A stretch of 64,000 nt of DNA from an uncultured Alistipes sp. (lineage in GTDB: Bacteria; Bacteroidota; Bacteroidia; Bacteroidales; Rikenellaceae): contig UQUQ01000004.1 of NCBI GenBank assembly GCA_900544265.1, forward strand, positions 62,001 through 126,000, in the 5' to 3' direction. The notes under the pieces are model-generated. The model saw only the letters and a program-made list of their open reading frames with translations, ran no database searches and had not been told where the DNA came from. The translations under genes and the position numbers were made by a program. Below, piece after piece: positions 1-8,964 of the stretch (its first letter is position 1; each line of letters starts with the position of its first letter).

Positions 1-3
1 GCG

Positions 4-40
4 AAAACCGGACCATCCTTTTCGGAAGGTCCGGTTTTTT
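4..40 (+). terminator. Rho-independent terminator of an upstream gene outside the window
   Basis: CCGGACC (8-14) pairs with GGTCCGG (28-34), extended by AAAA (4-7) with TTTT (35-38), and a T run follows. The gene it ends lies left of the window. The A run on the left side means it could also act on the minus strand, where it would end the HxlR gene. Confidence 0.75.
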
Positions 41-211
41 CTTTCCCGTTCCGCCCAAAACGCGAAGCCCAACTCCCCGGCGGAACGGAGACGTCTCCCG
101 AGCGGGGGAGGGTAAACTTCCGGCAGAGCGAACGCAGTTTCCGTACAGAACGGGCCAGCACCCCGGGCGGAGCGGATGCCGCATTCGGAAAGGACAACCG
201 CCAGAGCGGAC

Positions 212-577
212 CTATTGCCGTGCCCGCTCCTCGAGGATTGCCTCCTTGTGCTGCTGAGCCCACTCCACAAGAGAAAAGAGGTGCGGCAACAGGCTCTCAC
301 CGCGCGGCGAGAGGCGGTACTCGACACGCGGCGGCACCTCGGCGAAGAGCTCGCGGCGGACCAGGCCGTCGCGCTCGAGCGAGCGCAGGGTCACCGTCAG
401 CATCCGCTGCGAGATGTCGCCGATCGTCCGCCGGATCTCGTTGAAGCGCATGACGCCGTTGGCGTGCAGCGTCATCAGCACAAGCATCGACCACTTGTCG
501 CCGAGACGGGCCAGCACGTCGCGGACCGGGCAGCTGCCCGTCGGATGAAAATTCGTCCAATTTTTTTCAGATTCCAT
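212..577 (-). CDS. HxlR-family winged-helix transcriptional regulator
   Basis: A 121-residue DNA-binding protein of the HxlR/MarR-like family. The family signature is clear: an N-terminal [19 protein letters not shown] segment with the conserved early cysteine, then [20 protein letters not shown] and [13 protein letters not shown] as the helix-turn-helix and wing. Length fits the family (110-130 residues). The open frame continues upstream but the homology begins at the ATG at 577, so that start was chosen. It is divergent from a DJ-1/PfpI gene; HxlR proteins often control an adjacent oxidoreductase or stress gene and respond to electrophiles or redox state through the conserved cysteine. Control of the neighbour is inference. 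Confidence 0.9.
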   Translation of the reverse strand: MESEKNWTNFHPTGSCPVRDVLARLGDKWSMLVLMTLHANGVMRFNEIRRTIGDISQRMLTVTLRSLERDGLVRRELFAEVPPRVEYRLSPRGESLLPHLFSLVEWAQQHKEAILEERARQ

Positions 578-635
578 CTTCGTCGTTTTCAGTAAAGCGT
601 ACAAAAAGGTAACCGACGCACATTCCGGTGCCTTC

Positions 636-666
636 TTGCAGGTTCGACCGGAAGGGGCTATCTTTG
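636..666 (+). promoter_or_regulatory. Bacteroidetes-type promoter for the DJ-1/PfpI gene
   Basis: TTG at 636-638 is followed after 20 bp by TATCTTTG at 659-666, matching the Bacteroidetes sigma-ABfr consensus TTTG-N19/20/21-TAnnTTTG. A second TATCTTTG lies on the opposite strand at 681-674 (facing the HxlR gene), so the two divergent promoters nearly touch. Confidence 0.7.
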
Positions 667-728
667 CCGTATACAAAGATAACGAACTTATCCAAAGTAA
701 CTGTTGTTTCACACAAAAAAACAAGCGT

Positions 729-1256
729 ATGGCAAAGAAGGTGGCCGTCGTGGCCGTGAATCCCGTCAACGGGATGGGTCTGTTCCAGTACCTGGAGACA
801 TTCTACGAACACAAGATTCCCTGCACGCTCTTCGCCGTGGCGGAGACGACGCAGATCAAAACCAACTCGGGCGTGGCGCTGACGGCCGACCGGGTGATCG
901 CCGACCTGAAGGGGCACGAATCGGAATACGACGCCCTGGTGTTTGCGTGCGGCGACGCCGTTCCCGTCTTTGCGGAGCATGCCGGCGAGGCGTGGAACCG
1001 CGACCTGATGGAGGTGCTCAACCGCTTCGGCGAGAGCGGCAGGCTGATGATCGGCCACTGCGCCGCCGGACTGATGTTCGGATTCGCCGGAACGGCCAAA
1101 GGACGCCGCGTCGCCGTGCACCCGATGGCCCGCGCTGCCGTGCAGGGGCCCGTAGCCACGGAGCATGCGACGGAGGTCGACGGGAACTTCTACACGGCGC
1201 AGGACGAGCACGCCATTCCCGCCCTGATCGACCGGGTCGTCGAGGCGCTCCGATAA
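729..1256 (+). CDS. DJ-1/PfpI family protein
   Basis: A 175-residue single-domain protein of the DJ-1/PfpI (glutamine amidotransferase-like) superfamily. The nucleophile-elbow cysteine sits in [14 protein letters not shown] (Cys111), and the N-terminal strand [23 protein letters not shown] fits the fold. Members act as chaperones, glyoxalases/deglycases or stress proteins; substrate cannot be told from sequence. The ATG at 729 was chosen because the -7 promoter element (659-666) lies inside the longer open frame. It is divergent from an HxlR regulator, suggesting redox or electrophile-responsive expression. Confidence 0.85.
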   Translation: MAKKVAVVAVNPVNGMGLFQYLETFYEHKIPCTLFAVAETTQIKTNSGVALTADRVIADLKGHESEYDALVFACGDAVPVFAEHAGEAWNRDLMEVLNRFGESGRLMIGHCAAGLMFGFAGTAKGRRVAVHPMARAAVQGPVATEHATEVDGNFYTAQDEHAIPALIDRVVEALR

Positions 1257-1280
1257 CCGGAGACAAATCCGCCGGCTGCA

Positions 1281-1317
1281 TTCCGGCGCGGCCTGTCTGC
1301 CGCGCCGGAACTTTTTT
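1281..1317 (+). terminator. Rho-independent terminator after the DJ-1/PfpI gene
   Basis: A perfect 12-bp stem, TTCCGGCGCGGC (1281-1292) with GCCGCGCCGGAA (1299-1310), loop CTGTCT, followed by CTTTTTT. Confidence 0.9.
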
Positions 1318-1352
1318 GCCCCGTTCATCGAGCGGAATCCGTCGAAAAGGGT

Positions 1353-1360
1353 TATCTTTG
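1353..1360 (+). promoter_or_regulatory. -7 element TATCTTTG before the DUF3667 gene
   Basis: Exact match to TAnnTTTG, 29 bp before the ATG at 1390. No TTG at 19-21 bp upstream was found, so only the -7 element is supported. Confidence 0.5.
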
Positions 1361-1389
1361 CAGGTCACAACCCCCAATCAACCACCCCG

Positions 1390-2952
1390 ATGAAAAAGCA
1401 GGAGCGCCCGACGGAAGAGGGGCGCACGCCACAACCGGAGACTCCGGCAAACGAACGACCCGAACCACATCACCACCCCGCCGGCGAGGCGGCTGTCCCG
1501 CAGCAGGACGTCGCGGCCGAACCCGTATCGGAAGGCTCCGGATCCGCCGTCCGTGCATCGGAATGCGTCACAGCCGAAGGCTCCGCAGACCATACGGCCG
1601 CGGCCGCCGTTCGTTTCTCCGGCCTGCGCGAGCGGCTCGCAGCCCGCAGGCAGGCGCTGCTCAGGCGCATCGAATACAGGCGGCTCAAGCGCATCCGCAA
1701 ACGCACCGTCCCGGCCTACACCCACTGCAAGAACTGCGGCGAGCGGCTCCAGGGCATGTATTGCAGCCGCTGCGGACAGTATGCGCTCGACATCGAGCAG
1801 CCCTTCTGGAAATACATCCGGCAATATTTCGAGAACGTCTACCAGTTCGACAGCAAGGTGTGGCAGACGCTCTGGCTGCTCTTCCGCCGCCCGGGGCTGC
1901 TGACCTGCGAGTTCAACGCCGGGAAGATCAACTCCTACGTCCATCCCTTCCGGCTCTACATGTTCATCTCGGTGATCTTCTTCACGCTCTTCTTCATGTT
2001 CGCATCGGACATCGCCCGGCGCAGCGTGCGGGAGATCGCACTCCAACCGCAGCACCTGCCCGACACGGTCCTGACGCAGCTGCGCTCGGGAGCGCCGCAG
2101 CCCGACACGTGCGTCTTCCTGTACGACGGGACGGGCTTCGCCGAGATGCTCGAGCTGAAGGAGATCCCGACGGAGGAACTGCTGCAGGTCAAATCGCCGT
2201 TCGGCGGCCGGCACGGGCTGACGATGACACACCTGCCGCGGCTGCTGCTCGACTCGTGCCTCTACCGCACGACACTCAAAGAGCGCGACCTGGAGAATCT
2301 CACGGCCGCCCGGCAGACGATCGCGCGCTACAACCCCGCCGCAGGATTGCAGGACTTCAGCGGCCTGGACGACGAAGACGCCGACCGGCTGGAGGCGCTC
2401 GATCCTGAGGAGTACGACGAAGAGCTGCTCGCGCTGCTGCGCACGTTCGACCCGCTGCGCACGCCGGTCTATGACTGGCGGCAGAAGCAGAGCGACCTGG
2501 ACCAGCAGGAACAGCAGTGGCAGCAGGAGAGCTTCGTCAACAACCTGCTGGCCGACCTCTCGAAGTGGACGCCCCTCTACATGATGTTCCTGCTGCCGCT
2601 CTTCGCCCTGCTGCTCAAGTGGGCCTACCACAAGCGGCGGATGAACTTCATGCAGCACTTCGTCCACGCCATCCACATCAACTCCTTCTTCCTGCTGCTG
2701 GTCGCCGTACCCGCCGCCATCCTGATCTATTACGCCGAGGCTCAGGAGAACAACGACGCGATTCTCGTCAGCTTCGAGCTCTTCTTCGCACTGGTCTTCC
2801 TCTACATGCTCCTCTCCTCGCACACGGTCTACCGCGAGGGATGGTTCAAGACCCTCGTGAAGAGCCTGCTCGTCTTCGGATCGTTCACGTTCGTGGCGCT
2901 GTGCATCGCCTTCGTGCTCATCATCCGGCTGATCTACACCTACTGGGAATAA
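1390..2952 (+). CDS. DUF3667 domain-containing membrane protein
   Basis: A 520-residue protein. Residues 1-100 are polar and low-complexity (Pro/Glu/Arg rich). Then comes a four-cysteine zinc-ribbon-like motif, CKNCGERLQGMYCSRCGQ, which opens the DUF3667 signature and is followed by WKYIRQYFENVYQFDSKVWQTL. Hydrophobic segments near residues 190-205 and in the C-terminal 130 residues indicate four to five membrane spans. Family function is unknown. The acidic N-terminal extension is longer than usual for the family. It is monocistronic, with a terminator before it and a hairpin after it. Confidence 0.8.
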   Translation: MKKQERPTEEGRTPQPETPANERPEPHHHPAGEAAVPQQDVAAEPVSEGSGSAVRASECVTAEGSADHTAAAAVRFSGLRERLAARRQALLRRIEYRRLKRIRKRTVPAYTHCKNCGERLQGMYCSRCGQYALDIEQPFWKYIRQYFENVYQFDSKVWQTLWLLFRRPGLLTCEFNAGKINSYVHPFRLYMFISVIFFTLFFMFASDIARRSVREIALQPQHLPDTVLTQLRSGAPQPDTCVFLYDGTGFAEMLELKEIPTEELLQVKSPFGGRHGLTMTHLPRLLLDSCLYRTTLKERDLENLTAARQTIARYNPAAGLQDFSGLDDEDADRLEALDPEEYDEELLALLRTFDPLRTPVYDWRQKQSDLDQQEQQWQQESFVNNLLADLSKWTPLYMMFLLPLFALLLKWAYHKRRMNFMQHFVHAIHINSFFLLLVAVPAAILIYYAEAQENNDAILVSFELFFALVFLYMLLSSHTVYREGWFKTLVKSLLVFGSFTFVALCIAFVLIIRLIYTYWE

Positions 2953-2981
2953 GGCCCCGCACGGCCGGGACACGGAAAAGA

Positions 2982-3010
2982 GTCCGGGCTGCGTCGTTCG
3001 CAACCCGGAC
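2982..3010. terminator. Hairpin between the convergent DUF3667 and AraC genes
   Basis: GTCCGGGCTGCG (2982-2993) pairs with CGCAACCCGGAC (2999-3010), with one G-T pair and a short loop. The plus-strand T tract is poor, while the minus strand reads CTTTT after the stem. It may serve both convergent genes. Confidence 0.5.
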
Positions 3011-3040
3011 CCGGTGTTTTCCGACACCCGGAGCCGGCCG

Positions 3041-3961
3041 TCAGCCGCGGCGCTTGTAGCGCGAGGGCGACGTGCCGGTATGCTGCTTGAAGTATTTGCC
3101 GAAGAAGGACTGCGTCGAGAAGTTCAGGTGGTAGGCGATCTCCTGGATACTCATGCCCGAGTATTTGAGCAGCGCCTTCGCCTCGAGGATCACCGACTCG
3201 TCGATCCACCGCGCCGCCGTCTTGCCGCTCACCTCCTTGACCACCGACGAGAGGTACTTGGGCGTGATGTTGAGCTGCTTGGCGTAGAAGCTCACGTTGC
3301 GCTCGCGCTTGCTGTACTGCTGCAGCAGCGACATGAACTCGTCGAAGAGCACCTCGCAGCGCCCCTGCTTCATCTGCCCGGGCTGCTCGCGCTGGTTGAT
3401 CTCCGTGATGATGTAGAAGGCCGTCGTGAAGAGCGTGCGGATGATCTCGTGGCGGTAGCGCTCCTTGTCGCTGCGCAGCATCGTCTTGACGAGCTGGAAC
3501 AGCTGCCGGATCTCGTCGACATCCTCCTGCCGCACCTCCAGCACGGGCGCCTTGCCGAAGCGCATGTAGACGGGCAGCGACGTCGAAAGGTCGATCTGAA
3601 TCTCGTTGACGAACGACTTGGAGAAGGCCAGCAGGTAGGCCGCGGCGTTCGACGAGCACTTGATTGTGCGGATGATCGAATCGGGGTTGAAGAAGACGAT
3701 CATGTTGGGCCGCACGTTGTAGTTCTGCATGTCGATCGACACGGTCGCCTCTCCGGCCATCATGATGATCGCCGTGAAGCCGTCGATCGACGTCGGGTAA
3801 TCCGCCGTGGTGTTCTTGTCGGCCGTCAGCGTCGTGATGACCAGATCATCCGAAAGGTAGAATACATCGCTCATCTCCTTCTTGATGCGGGAGATGGATA
3901 CCTTGTGCAGGCCCTCGCGGGAACCGTCCCGGCCCTTGCGTGTCGTGCTGCTGTCGGCCAT
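3041..3961 (-). CDS. AraC-family transcriptional regulator
   Basis: A 306-residue regulator with an N-terminal cupin-like sensing region (about 30-190, including TAIIMMAGEATVSIDMQNYN) and a C-terminal AraC double helix-turn-helix (about 205-305), with the typical ITPKYLSSVVKEVSGKTA and IAYHLNFSTQSFFGKYFKQH TGTSPSRYK signatures. The ATG at 3961 was chosen over a codon at 3994 because an exact -7 element lies at 3989-3982, between them. Its target is not evident; neighbours on the same strand are a lipid kinase and apbE, but it has its own promoter. Confidence 0.9.
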   Translation of the reverse strand: MADSSTTRKGRDGSREGLHKVSISRIKKEMSDVFYLSDDLVITTLTADKNTTADYPTSIDGFTAIIMMAGEATVSIDMQNYNVRPNMIVFFNPDSIIRTIKCSSNAAAYLLAFSKSFVNEIQIDLSTSLPVYMRFGKAPVLEVRQEDVDEIRQLFQLVKTMLRSDKERYRHEIIRTLFTTAFYIITEINQREQPGQMKQGRCEVLFDEFMSLLQQYSKRERNVSFYAKQLNITPKYLSSVVKEVSGKTAARWIDESVILEAKALLKYSGMSIQEIAYHLNFSTQSFFGKYFKQHTGTSPSRYKRRG

Positions 3962-3981
3962 AGCGTGGTTGGTTTTTCGGA

Positions 3982-4012
3982 CAAATGTAAACAATTATTC
4001 GGGTTGCGCAAA
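3982..4012 (-). promoter_or_regulatory. Bacteroidetes-type promoter for the AraC regulator
   Basis: On the minus strand, TTTG (4012-4009), 19 bp, TACATTTG (3989-3982). Both elements match the consensus. The predicted transcript has a very short leader of about 14 nt before the ATG at 3961. Confidence 0.75.
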
Positions 4013-4041
4013 TATCCGCGCACAAAATCGTCGCCGCACGT

Positions 4042-4911
4042 TCAGTCGCGCTGCGTCTCGCACTGGATGCGCAGCGCCTCGGGCAGGCACTCGATATGCA
4101 GCGGAAATTCGGCCCCCGGCTGCCCGTCGACGTCGGTCGGTTCGTTGCACGTCGAGTGGATGTCGATCCGCCGGGCGCGCAGCTGTCGCACGATCTTCGG
4201 GTTGCCGCCGAGCAGGTAGCGGCCCATGGCCAGCGTCGAGGTGATGATGTCCTTCTTCTCGAGCAGCAGGCAGTCGAACAGCCCGTCCTTGATCGACGAG
4301 CGGCGCGCCAGGCGGAAGCCGCCGGCCGTCTCGCCGTTGAAGATCAGCACCATGAGCGACCGCAGGTCGAAATGCTCGCCGTCGGCCACGATCTCGAGCG
4401 GCATGGCGTGCATCGAGCAGAACTCCTTGACCCCCTCGACGAGGTAGGCCAGCTTGCCGATGCGGTGCTTGCGCTCGTCGGGCGTGCGCTGCGAGGTGGT
4501 CGTGAAGACCCCGAACGAGAAGACGTTGACGAAGTAGAGGTCGTTCACGCGGCCGCAGTCCACCCGCTCCTCCGTTCCGGAGGCGATCTGGCGCGCCGCC
4601 TCGAGCGGGTCTGCCGACATGCCGAGCGCCCCGGCGAAGTCGTTGGCCGTGCCGGCCGGAATCACCCCCAGCGGGATGTCGAGCCCCTTGCGCTTCATGG
4701 CGTTGACGGCGAAGTTCACCGTGCCGTCGCCGCCGGCGACGACCATCAGGTCGATCCCTTCGTTGCCGTCGAAGGGGTTGGCGTCGAAGTCGATCAGCTG
4801 CGGCGTCACGTCGTATCCGTAGGCCTGAAAGACGGTGCAGATGTTCTCGACGTTGCGGTCGATGTGTCCGCGGCCGGACTGCGTATTGTAGAGAAAAACG
4901 GCGGTTTTCAT
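4042..4911 (-). CDS. Diacylglycerol/lipid kinase family protein (YegS/DagK-like)
   Basis: A 289-residue cytoplasmic lipid kinase of the DAGK catalytic family, which phosphorylates diacylglycerol or related lipids with ATP. The nucleotide-binding motif MVVAGGDGTVNFAVNAM and the second conserved block GVIPAGTANDFAGALGM are present, and the C-terminal beta-sandwich domain holds FNGETAGGFRLARRSSIKDG. Length is normal. The ATG at 4911 is preferred over the in-frame TTG at 4914. It lies 66 bp downstream of apbE on the same strand and may be cotranscribed. Confidence 0.88.
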   Translation of the reverse strand: MKTAVFLYNTQSGRGHIDRNVENICTVFQAYGYDVTPQLIDFDANPFDGNEGIDLMVVAGGDGTVNFAVNAMKRKGLDIPLGVIPAGTANDFAGALGMSADPLEAARQIASGTEERVDCGRVNDLYFVNVFSFGVFTTTSQRTPDERKHRIGKLAYLVEGVKEFCSMHAMPLEIVADGEHFDLRSLMVLIFNGETAGGFRLARRSSIKDGLFDCLLLEKKDIITSTLAMGRYLLGGNPKIVRQLRARRIDIHSTCNEPTDVDGQPGAEFPLHIECLPEALRIQCETQRD

Positions 4912-4977
4912 CAAATCTCTTCCGTATTGGGTGCCGGCGGGCCAAGGGTCTTGCGACCGGCTCGCCGGACACGGGTT

Positions 4978-5991
4978 CTACTGCATGAGAAGGGGCTTCA
5001 TCGCGGACGAGACGTACTCCTCATACTCGCCCTGCTCGCCCGCCAGGATGAAGTAGGCCTGCAAGCCGGGCAGGCGCTGCACGGCCGCGAGGGCATCGTC
5101 GGCCCCCATGGCCAGCAGCATCGTCCCCAGGGCGTCGGCCTCGGCGCATGTCGGCGCCGCGACGGTCACCGACAGCAGGCGCGAGACGACGCTGCGCCCT
5201 GTGCGGGGGTCGATCGTGTGGGCCACCTTGCGGCCCGACTCGTCGAGGTAGAAGCGGCGGTAGTTGCCCGACGTGGCCAGCCCGCCCGCATTCATGCGGA
5301 TGCGCCGCTGGAGGTAGGCCCCGTCGCTCATGTTGCCGTCGAAGGGGGTTTCGATACCGATGCGCCAGGGCTGCCCCTCACGGTTGACGCCGCGGCAGCG
5401 CACCTCGCCGCCGATGTCGACGATGTAGTTCCGGGCGCCGAAGCGCTCGACGAGCGCCGCCAGCAGGTCCACCGTGTAGCCCTTGGCCACGGAGTTGAAG
5501 TCCAGCTGCACGCGCGGGTCCTCCTTCACGAGGCGGCCGTGCTCGATCCGCACCTTCTCACGCCCGACGAAGCACAGGATCGAGTCGATGTTCGGATGCT
5601 GCACGGGCGCCTTCCCGGCGAAGCCCCACGCCTCGACCAGCGGCTTGACCGTCACGTCGTAGCGGCCGTCGCTCAGGGCGCCGATGCTGTCCGCCAGGCG
5701 GAGATTGAAGGCGATATGGCGGTCGACCGAATCGGTCTCGTTGCGGTTCAGGCGGCTCAGCAGCGACGTCGGGTCGAAGATCGACATCGACGCCTTGGCC
5801 TCGCGGTCGAGCTCCATGGCGGCGGCGTAGAGCTGCTGCGCGGAGGTTCCCTTCACGTCGGCCACGACGTGCATCGTCGTGCCCAGCATCGCGCCGTCGA
5901 CGGTCACGTACTCCCCGCGCCCGGCGCAGCCGGCCGCAAGCACCCCGAACAACCCGGCGGCCAGGCCGCGCAAAAGCCTTTTCATTTCCAT
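4978..5991 (-). CDS. apbE: FAD:protein FMN transferase (ApbE), lipoprotein
   Basis: ApbE transfers FMN from FAD to a threonine of target flavoproteins such as the Nqr and Rnf subunits. A lipoprotein signal (LLRGLAAGLFGVLAAGC) puts it on the periplasmic face. Family motifs are visible: YDVTVKPLVEAWGF, VQLDFNSVAKGYTVDLLA, NYIVDIGGEVRCRG and HTIDPRTGRSV. The open frame extends to 6036, but a -7 element (TATTTTTG, 6019-6012 on the minus strand) lies within it, so the start at 5991 (MEMKR) or 5985 is used. No target flavoprotein is encoded nearby. Confidence 0.93.
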   Translation of the reverse strand: MEMKRLLRGLAAGLFGVLAAGCAGRGEYVTVDGAMLGTTMHVVADVKGTSAQQLYAAAMELDREAKASMSIFDPTSLLSRLNRNETDSVDRHIAFNLRLADSIGALSDGRYDVTVKPLVEAWGFAGKAPVQHPNIDSILCFVGREKVRIEHGRLVKEDPRVQLDFNSVAKGYTVDLLAALVERFGARNYIVDIGGEVRCRGVNREGQPWRIGIETPFDGNMSDGAYLQRRIRMNAGGLATSGNYRRFYLDESGRKVAHTIDPRTGRSVVSRLLSVTVAAPTCAEADALGTMLLAMGADDALAAVQRLPGLQAYFILAGEQGEYEEYVSSAMKPLLMQ

Positions 5992-6103
5992 CGTTTTCAC
6001 TTGTTTAGGCACAAAAATACGATTTTTCCTCCGCATCCGGTACTTTTCGGCGCAAAATGCAAATAATTTTTCGGTTTTTCATGCTTCATATGAATTATAT
6101 TCG

Positions 6104-6111
6104 TAACTTTG
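6104..6111 (+). promoter_or_regulatory. -7 element TAACTTTG of the rpsO-pnp operon
   Basis: Exact TAnnTTTG match 73 bp before rpsO; no good TTG lies at the usual distance. The leader holds a small hairpin, AACGC (6115-6119) with GCGTT (6124-6128), which could be part of S15 autoregulation, but this is only a possibility. Confidence 0.55.
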
Positions 6112-6183
6112 CCGAACGCTCTGGCGTTATTCACGGTAAGGGGAATGCGTCGTAGAGTGGAACTTAAATAAACTTAACACACA

Positions 6184-6456
6184 ATGGCTTATTTAACAGC
6201 TGAGAAAAAGCAGGAGCTTTTCGGTAAGTACGGCAAGTCTAACACGGATACGGGTTCTCCCGAGAGCCAGATTGCCCTGTTTTCCTACCGTATCAACCAC
6301 CTTACTGAACACCTCAAGAGCAACAAGCACGACTTCGGAACCCAGCGCGCCCTGCTGCGCCTGGTAGGTAAGCGCCGCCAGTTGCTGGAGTACCTCAAGG
6401 AGGTCGACATCGAGCGCTACCGCGCGATCATCAAGACGCTGAACCTCCGCAAGTAG
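6184..6456 (+). CDS. rpsO: 30S ribosomal protein S15
   Basis: A 90-residue small-subunit protein that binds the 16S rRNA central domain early in assembly. The sequence carries the S15 signature [22 protein letters not shown] and the C-terminal [16 protein letters not shown] block, at normal family length. It is followed after 95 bp by pnp, the classical rpsO-pnp pair, with a structured spacer between them. Confidence 0.98.
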   Translation: MAYLTAEKKQELFGKYGKSNTDTGSPESQIALFSYRINHLTEHLKSNKHDFGTQRALLRLVGKRRQLLEYLKEVDIERYRAIIKTLNLRK

Positions 6457-6473
6457 TCCGCGAGGAAGAGATG

Positions 6474-6500
6474 AGGGCAATTCCCGCGAGGGATTGCCTT
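6474..6500 (+). promoter_or_regulatory. Bulged hairpin with GCGA tetraloop between rpsO and pnp
   Basis: GGCAA (6476-6480) pairs with TTGCC (6494-6498) and TCCC (6482-6485) with GGGA (6490-6493), leaving one bulged T and a GNRA-type loop GCGA (6486-6489). CATTTTC follows. In enterobacteria this spacer holds an attenuator and an RNase III site that controls pnp; a similar role here is inference. Confidence 0.6.
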
Positions 6501-6550
6501 CATTTTCTAAAAAGATCACAATTGGAACACACTATAGGTTTAAGATTTTT

Positions 6551-8776
6551 ATGGAAGAAAAGAAGCTGTACAACGCAGTCCGCAAGATCATCACGCTGGC
6601 CGACGGTCGCCAGATCGAGATCGAAACGGGCAAACTGGCCAAGCAGGCCGACGGCTCGGTCGTCGTCAAGATGGGCGACACGATGCTGCTCGGTACCGTC
6701 GTGGCCGCCAAGGATGCAAAACCCGACACCGACTTCATGCCCCTCCAGGTGGAGTACAAGGAGAAGTACGCCGCCTGCGGCCGCTACCCCGGAGGCTTCA
6801 TGAAGCGCGAAGGCAAGGCCAACGACTCGGAGATTCTCGTTGCCCGCCTGATCGACCGCGCCCTGCGCCCCCTGTTCCCCGCAGACTACCACGCCGAAGT
6901 CTACGTCACCGTGACGCTCATCTCGGCAGACAAGGATATTCAGCCCGACGCCCTGGCCGGTCTGGCCGCCTCGGCAGCCCTCGCCGTATCGGACATCCCC
7001 TTCGGCGGCCCGATCTCGGAGGTGCGCGTCGCCCGCCGCAACGGCGAGTATGTCATCAACCCCGCCTTCTCGGAGATGGCCGAGTGCGACCTGGACATCA
7101 TGGTCGGCGGTACGATCGACAACATCCTCATGGTCGAGGGTGAGATGAAGGAGGTATCCGAGGAGGTGATGCTCGGCGCCATCAAGTTCGCGCACGAGGA
7201 GATCAAGAAGCACTGCGCCGTACAGATCGAGCTCTCGAAGGAGCTGGGCAAGGATGTCAAGCGCACCTACTGCCACGAGGTCAACGACGAGGAGCTGCGC
7301 CAGACGATCATCCGCGAGCTCTACGACAAGGCCTACGCCATCGCCACGAGCGGCACGATGAAGCACGAGCGCGAGGACCTCTTCAACGCCCTCGAGGCCG
7401 AGTTCGCCGCCCGCTACACGGAGGAGGAGCTCGTCGAGAAGGCCCCGCTCATCCACAAGTATTTCCACGACGACGTGCAGAAGAAGGCCATGCGCCGCAT
7501 GATTCTCGACGAGGGCAAGCGTCTCGACGGCCGCCGCACGGACGAGATCCGTCCGATCTGGTGCGAGGTGGGCTACCTGCCCGCCGCCCACGGCTCGGCC
7601 ATCTTCACGCGCGGCGAAACGCAGGCGCTGGCCACCGTGACCCTCGGTACGAAGCTCGACGAGAAGGTCAAGGACGAGGTGCTCGTGCAGGGCACCGAGC
7701 AGTTCGTGCTCCACTACAACTTCCCGCCCTTCTCGACGGGCGAGGCCAAGGCCGCACGCGGCCTCTCGCGCCGCGAGATCGGCCACGGCCACCTCGCATG
7801 GCGCGCCCTGAAGCCGATGATCCCGCTGGGCGAGGAGAACCCCTACGCCGTGCGCGTCGTGTCGGACATCCTCGAGTCGAACGGCTCGTCGTCGATGGCC
7901 ACGGTCTGCGCCGGAACCCTCGCCCTGATGGACGCCGGCGTGAAGATCAAGAAGCCCGTGTCGGGTATCGCCATGGGTCTGATCTCCGACTCCGAGAGCG
8001 GCAAGTGGGCCGTGCTGTCGGACATCCTCGGCGATGAGGACCACCTCGGCGACATGGACTTCAAGGTGACGGGTACGCGCGACGGCATCACCGCCACGCA
8101 GATGGATATCAAGGTCGACGGACTCTCCTACGAGGTGCTGGCCGCCGCCCTCGAGCAGGCCCGCAAGGGACGTCTCTACATCCTCGACAAGATCACCGAG
8201 TGCATCGCCGAGCCGCGCGCCGACTACAAGCCCTTCGTACCGCGCATCGTACAGATCACCATCCCGCAGGACATGATCGGCGCCGTGATCGGCCCGGGCG
8301 GCAAGGTCATCCAGGATATTCAGAAGACCACCAACACGACCATCACCATCACGGAGGTCGAGAACAAGGGTATCGTCGACATCTTCGGCGTCGACAAGGC
8401 CGCGCTCGACGGTGCGTTGAGCCGCATCAAGGCCATCGTCGCCATCCCGGAGGTCGGGGAGACCTACCACGGCAAGATCCGCTCGATCGTCGCCTTCGGC
8501 GCCTTCGTGGAGATCATGCCCGGCAAGGACGCCCTGCTCCACATCTCGGAGATCGACTACAAGCGCTTCGAGACCATGGAGGAGACCGGCCTGAAGGAGG
8601 GTGACGAGATCGATGTCAAGCTCATCGGCGTCGACCCCAAGACCAACAAGCTCAAGCTGTCGCGCAAGGCGCTGCTGCCCAAACCCGAAGGCTACGTGGA
8701 GCGTGAACGCCGTCCGCGTCCCGAACGGGGCGAGCGCCGCGAACGCCGCGAGCGTCACGATCGCAAGGAGGAGTAA
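6551..8776 (+). CDS. pnp: Polyribonucleotide nucleotidyltransferase (PNPase)
   Basis: A 741-residue phosphorolytic 3'-5' exoribonuclease of the degradosome. Domain order: RNase PH domain 1 (about 10-145), helical linker, RNase PH domain 2 (about 310-540) with the active-site segment [20 protein letters not shown] near residue 490, KH domain with [15 protein letters not shown] (about 573), S1 domain (about 635-710), and a basic Arg/Glu-rich tail. The ATG at 6551 is chosen because homology begins there (MEEKKLYN), although the frame opens at 6494 inside the rpsO-pnp hairpin. Length is normal for the family. Confidence 0.98.
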   Translation: MEEKKLYNAVRKIITLADGRQIEIETGKLAKQADGSVVVKMGDTMLLGTVVAAKDAKPDTDFMPLQVEYKEKYAACGRYPGGFMKREGKANDSEILVARLIDRALRPLFPADYHAEVYVTVTLISADKDIQPDALAGLAASAALAVSDIPFGGPISEVRVARRNGEYVINPAFSEMAECDLDIMVGGTIDNILMVEGEMKEVSEEVMLGAIKFAHEEIKKHCAVQIELSKELGKDVKRTYCHEVNDEELRQTIIRELYDKAYAIATSGTMKHEREDLFNALEAEFAARYTEEELVEKAPLIHKYFHDDVQKKAMRRMILDEGKRLDGRRTDEIRPIWCEVGYLPAAHGSAIFTRGETQALATVTLGTKLDEKVKDEVLVQGTEQFVLHYNFPPFSTGEAKAARGLSRREIGHGHLAWRALKPMIPLGEENPYAVRVVSDILESNGSSSMATVCAGTLALMDAGVKIKKPVSGIAMGLISDSESGKWAVLSDILGDEDHLGDMDFKVTGTRDGITATQMDIKVDGLSYEVLAAALEQARKGRLYILDKITECIAEPRADYKPFVPRIVQITIPQDMIGAVIGPGGKVIQDIQKTTNTTITITEVENKGIVDIFGVDKAALDGALSRIKAIVAIPEVGETYHGKIRSIVAFGAFVEIMPGKDALLHISEIDYKRFETMEETGLKEGDEIDVKLIGVDPKTNKLKLSRKALLPKPEGYVERERRPRPERGERRERRERHDRKEE

Positions 8777-8787
8777 AACGGCTGTCT

Positions 8788-8842
8788 GTGTGCAATTTTC
8801 GGGCGGAAAAGGCTACGAAATTCCGCCTGGAATTTTGCACAA
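8788..8842 (+). terminator. Long imperfect inverted repeat after pnp
   Basis: TGTGCAATTTTCGGGCGGA (8789 on) pairs with TCCGCCTGGAATTTTGCACA (ending 8842) with a few mismatches. The right arm also carries the TTTTG of the next promoter, so the structure and that promoter overlap. Confidence 0.45.
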
Positions 8843-8865
8843 TTAGCAAGAGTTTTCTATATTTG
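8833..8865 (+). promoter_or_regulatory. Bacteroidetes-type promoter for the OmpA/TPR lipoprotein
   Basis: TTTTG (8833-8837), 20 bp, TATATTTG (8858-8865): a near-consensus promoter. The leader to the ATG at 8965 is about 90 nt and A-rich just before the start, as in highly expressed Bacteroidetes genes. Confidence 0.8.
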
Positions 8866-8964
8866 CGACGTTCCGGGCGGGGGTGCAGGCCCCGCGGAAC
8901 CGAACGAACACGAGGCGTTTAGGAAACAAAGGCAAACAACAAATAAACACTTAAAAACAAACCT

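Noticed and set aside
1378..3027. A 549-codon minus-strand frame opposite the DUF3667 gene
   Set aside because: It is the antisense shadow of a GC-rich gene: Arg/Glu/Val repeats, no domain, and the plus-strand product has a recognised family signature and terminator.
6500..8758. A 752-codon minus-strand frame opposite pnp
   Set aside because: Antisense shadow; the plus strand encodes a full PNPase with all domains.
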